Assembly: GCA_025980625.1 (NCBI GenBank)
Contig: JAICXG010000198.1
Location: forward strand, 1 to 5,220
DNA length: 5,220 bases
From: Chthoniobacterales bacterium
Lineage (GTDB): Bacteria; Verrucomicrobiota; Verrucomicrobiia; Chthoniobacterales; UBA10450
Direction: 5' to 3'
Below, piece by piece: positions 4,747 to 5,220 of this stretch. Below the pieces are notes generated by a model, which worked only from the letters and a program-made list of their open reading frames with translations, had not been told where the DNA came from and searched no databases. Each line of letters begins with the position of its first letter. Position 1 is the first letter of the stretch. The position numbers and the translations under genes are program-made.

Positions 4747-5220
4747 TAAATCAGCGTCGCGTCGCCGTGCAGAAACTCTGCCTGTCCTGGAATTTGCGCT
4801 CGCGATTTCAAGAACTCATCTAAAGCCGCTGCACGTTGCTCGGGTGTATGGCTTTCTTCGATTCGCTTTGCTTCCTCTGTGGCAAGCCCGTCGCAGCGCT
4901 CATTGTCTGCGACGCCGGTGTGCCCGCGAACCCATCGCCAGGTGATCTGATGCTTGACCGTCATTGCGTCTAGCGCCTGCCATAGATCCTTGTTCCTGAT
5001 TTTCTTCTTCCAGCCGCGCGCCTTCCATCCATGGATCCAAGTCGTGATTCCTTCGCGCACATACTCGGAATCTGTGAATAGCTCCACCTCGCAAGGTTCC
5101 TTCAGTTTCGATAGAGCCTCAATCGCAGCGTGAAGCTCCATTCGGTTGTTCGTCGTAGCGAGTTCGCCGCCGCTGAACTCCTTCTTTCGCCCGGCATGTT
5201 CGAGGATAGCTGCCCAGCCG
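4746..5220 (-). CDS. rnhA: Ribonuclease HI, N-terminus cut by window edge
   Basis: 157 residues visible, starting inside the fold at GWAAILEH. RNase HI removes the RNA strand of RNA-DNA hybrids (R-loops, primers) in the cytoplasm. Seen here, numbered from the edge: the second catalytic acid E28 in TTNNRMELHAAI, the third D50 in LFTDSEYV, the basic handle around WKARGWKKKIRN (about residues 66-76), and H100 and D110 in VRGHTGVADNERCD. The first catalytic Asp lies off the window, roughly 20 residues upstream. A frame starting at the internal Met (5141) would lose a strand of the core, so it is not the true start. After the last catalytic Asp there are 47 residues against 21 in E. coli RNase HI, so the tail is about 26 longer (ends GDATLI). 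It is convergent with the Mrr-like gene and looks like ordinary chromosomal DNA flanking the nuclease cluster. Confidence 0.95.
   Translation of the reverse strand, partial: GWAAILEHAGRKKEFSGGELATTNNRMELHAAIEALSKLKEPCEVELFTDSEYVREGITTWIHGWKARGWKKKIRNKDLWQALDAMTVKHQITWRWVRGHTGVADNERCDGLATEEAKRIEESHTPEQRAAALDEFLKSRAQIPGQAEFLHGDATLI

Noticed and set aside
4721..4945. 74-codon plus-strand open frame opposite RNase HI
   Set aside because: Antisense to the conserved RNase HI region with the GHTG and RCD motifs; no motif of its own.

Overview
The window reads as chromosomal DNA of a free-living, moderately high-GC bacterium, probably a soil or sediment lineage. The DUF2075-type helicase, the two-TM Mrr/zinc-ribbon protein, the small 82-residue ORF and the 'TCAGCATTCAGCAT' / 'GATCACCGATCACCG' low-complexity intergenic text resemble what I remember from Verrucomicrobiota (Chthoniobacterales) and Acidobacteriota assemblies. 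That placement is an impression from memory, not a measured assignment. No rRNA, tRNA, CRISPR array or intact insertion sequence was seen.

Layout. (1) Positions 1-604, minus strand: a type II toxin-antitoxin pair, a ribbon-helix-helix antitoxin followed by a PIN-domain RNase toxin that starts on a GTG overlapping the antitoxin stop and runs off the left edge. (2) 605-1101: a gene-poor stretch with a plausible antitoxin promoter at its left end, degenerate short repeats and a strong hairpin at its right end. (3) 1102-1412, minus strand: a decayed Vsr-type (very short patch repair) endonuclease, broken by a frameshift and an in-frame TAG and lacking its N-terminus. (4) 1390-3438, plus strand: a large RecB/Cas4-like nuclease fused to a DUF2075 superfamily 1 helicase. 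(5) 3510-3758, minus strand: a small acidic protein of unknown function. (6) 3901-4653, plus strand: a membrane-anchored Mrr-family nuclease with a topoisomerase-type zinc ribbon. (7) 4746-5220, minus strand: ribonuclease HI, cut by the right edge, possibly followed by a tiny coupled ORF.

How it fits together. Three nuclease genes (Vsr remnant, nuclease-helicase, Mrr-like) and a toxin-antitoxin pair lie between ordinary housekeeping DNA (RNase HI) and the left edge, which looks like a small defence or genome-conflict neighbourhood. The genes alternate in strand, so they are not one operon, and no methyltransferase is present. Any joint function is inference. The most interesting items are the nuclease-helicase, the membrane-tethered Mrr protein, and the Vsr pseudogene whose 5' end stops where the nuclease-helicase gene begins.
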